Positions 6,697-7,029 of a stretch of 7,029 bases of DNA are shown here, one piece after another; within the stretch, counting starts at the first letter, position 1; every line of letters starts with the position of its first letter. The notes under the pieces were generated by a model. The model was not told where the DNA came from, did not search any database, and saw nothing but the letters and a program-made list of their open reading frames with translations. The DNA lies in NCBI GenBank assembly GCA_009927565.1, contig RFMT01000417.1:1-7029 (forward strand), given 5' to 3'. The stretch comes from Acidimicrobiia bacterium (GTDB lineage: Bacteria > Actinomycetota > Acidimicrobiia > Acidimicrobiales > Ilumatobacteraceae). The position numbers were made by a program, and so were the translations under genes.

Positions 6697-7029
6697 GTGA
6701 AAGTTCTTGTCACTGGTGCAGATGGTTTCATCGGCTCGCACTTGGTCGAAACACTGGTCAAGAATGGCCACGAAGTTCGGGCATTCGTTTTGTACAACTC
6801 TTTCAACTCATGGGGATGGCTTGATGAGTCTGACAAATCGATTCGTGACAGCATCGATGTGTTCGCCGGCGATATTCGCGACCCGCACGGTGTCGACAAA
6901 GCAGTTGAACAGCAAGAAGTCATTCTCAACTTGGCGGCACTGATCGCAATTCCATATTCGTATCACTCACCAGATACATATATAGACACAAACATCAAGG
7001 GCACATTAAATATTTTGCAGGCAGCCCGA
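6697..7029 (+). CDS. legB: LegB-type NAD-dependent nucleotide-sugar 4,6-dehydratase (5' part only)
   Basis: The first 111 residues of a short-chain dehydratase of roughly 330 residues, cut by the window end. A Rossmann NAD-binding motif G7-x2-G10-x2-G13 (VTGADGFIGSH) opens the protein. GDIRD at 58-62 is the usual acidic site contacting the adenine. The run NLAALIAIPYSYHSPDTY (78-95) and the following NIKGT (99-103) are characteristic of the LegB group, which removes water from GDP- or UDP-GlcNAc to give the 4-keto-6-deoxy sugar, the first step toward legionaminic acid or bacillosamine-like sugars. The catalytic Tyr-x3-Lys lies beyond the window. The start is GTG; no ATG is available before the Rossmann strand, and only a weak GGGA precedes it. 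It follows the small membrane protein by 3 bases. The exact sugar substrate cannot be told from this part; the gene symbol is by motif resemblance. Confidence 0.85.
   Translation, partial: MKVLVTGADGFIGSHLVETLVKNGHEVRAFVLYNSFNSWGWLDESDKSIRDSIDVFAGDIRDPHGVDKAVEQQEVILNLAALIAIPYSYHSPDTYIDTNIKGTLNILQAAR

Noticed and set aside
1..7029. tRNA, rRNA, CRISPR array or insertion sequence
   Set aside because: Almost all of the window is accounted for by protein-coding genes with short gaps; no cloverleaf, spaced repeats, transposase or terminal inverted repeats were seen.

Overview
The window looks like a chromosomal stretch of an actinobacterium with about even base composition. The evidence is a full-length UPF0182 giant membrane protein (a family largely actinobacterial and cyanobacterial) in an operon with a YlbL-type PDZ/Lon-S16 protein, plus a DivIVA-domain protein. 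The same UPF0182/PDZ-protease neighbourhood is known from Mycobacterium (Rv3193c/Rv3194c). The moderate GC and the DivIVA-domain gene between the two suggest a low-GC aquatic lineage, perhaps Acidimicrobiia (Ilumatobacter-like). That placement is inference, not proof.

Layout. (1) 42-425, plus strand: a small soluble coiled-coil protein of unknown function behind a possible near-leaderless promoter. (2) 432-6401, minus strand, transcribed right to left: a tight three-gene operon. Its order is a YlbL-like membrane-anchored PDZ/S16 serine-lysine protease (5238-6401), a 606-residue DivIVA-domain scaffold with an unusual cysteine/histidine-rich C-terminus (3397-5217), and a 984-residue UPF0182 protein with seven membrane segments (432-3386). 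Gaps within the operon are 20 and 10 bases. It converges on the coiled-coil gene with only 6 bases between stop codons. (3) 6457-7029, plus strand, diverging from the operon: a short single-span membrane protein, then the first 111 codons of a LegB-type NAD-dependent nucleotide-sugar 4,6-dehydratase cut by the window edge. The dehydratase probably opens a surface-sugar (legionaminic/nonulosonic acid-like) cluster lying to the right.

The operon combines an envelope protease, a cytoplasmic polar or curvature-sensing scaffold and a large membrane protein with a big extracytoplasmic part. I infer a shared cell-envelope task, but no direct biochemical role can be read from the sequence.

The most unusual feature is the DivIVA protein's C-terminal ~65 residues. 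They resemble the C-terminal motif of phage Mu F-like (minor head) proteins: W, DPNGPPC, DN..AG, G..FP.GH and a terminal HxxCxC. There are no other phage genes nearby, so this looks like a domain captured into a cellular scaffold, not a prophage. No RNA genes, CRISPR arrays, insertion sequences or strong intrinsic terminators were seen.
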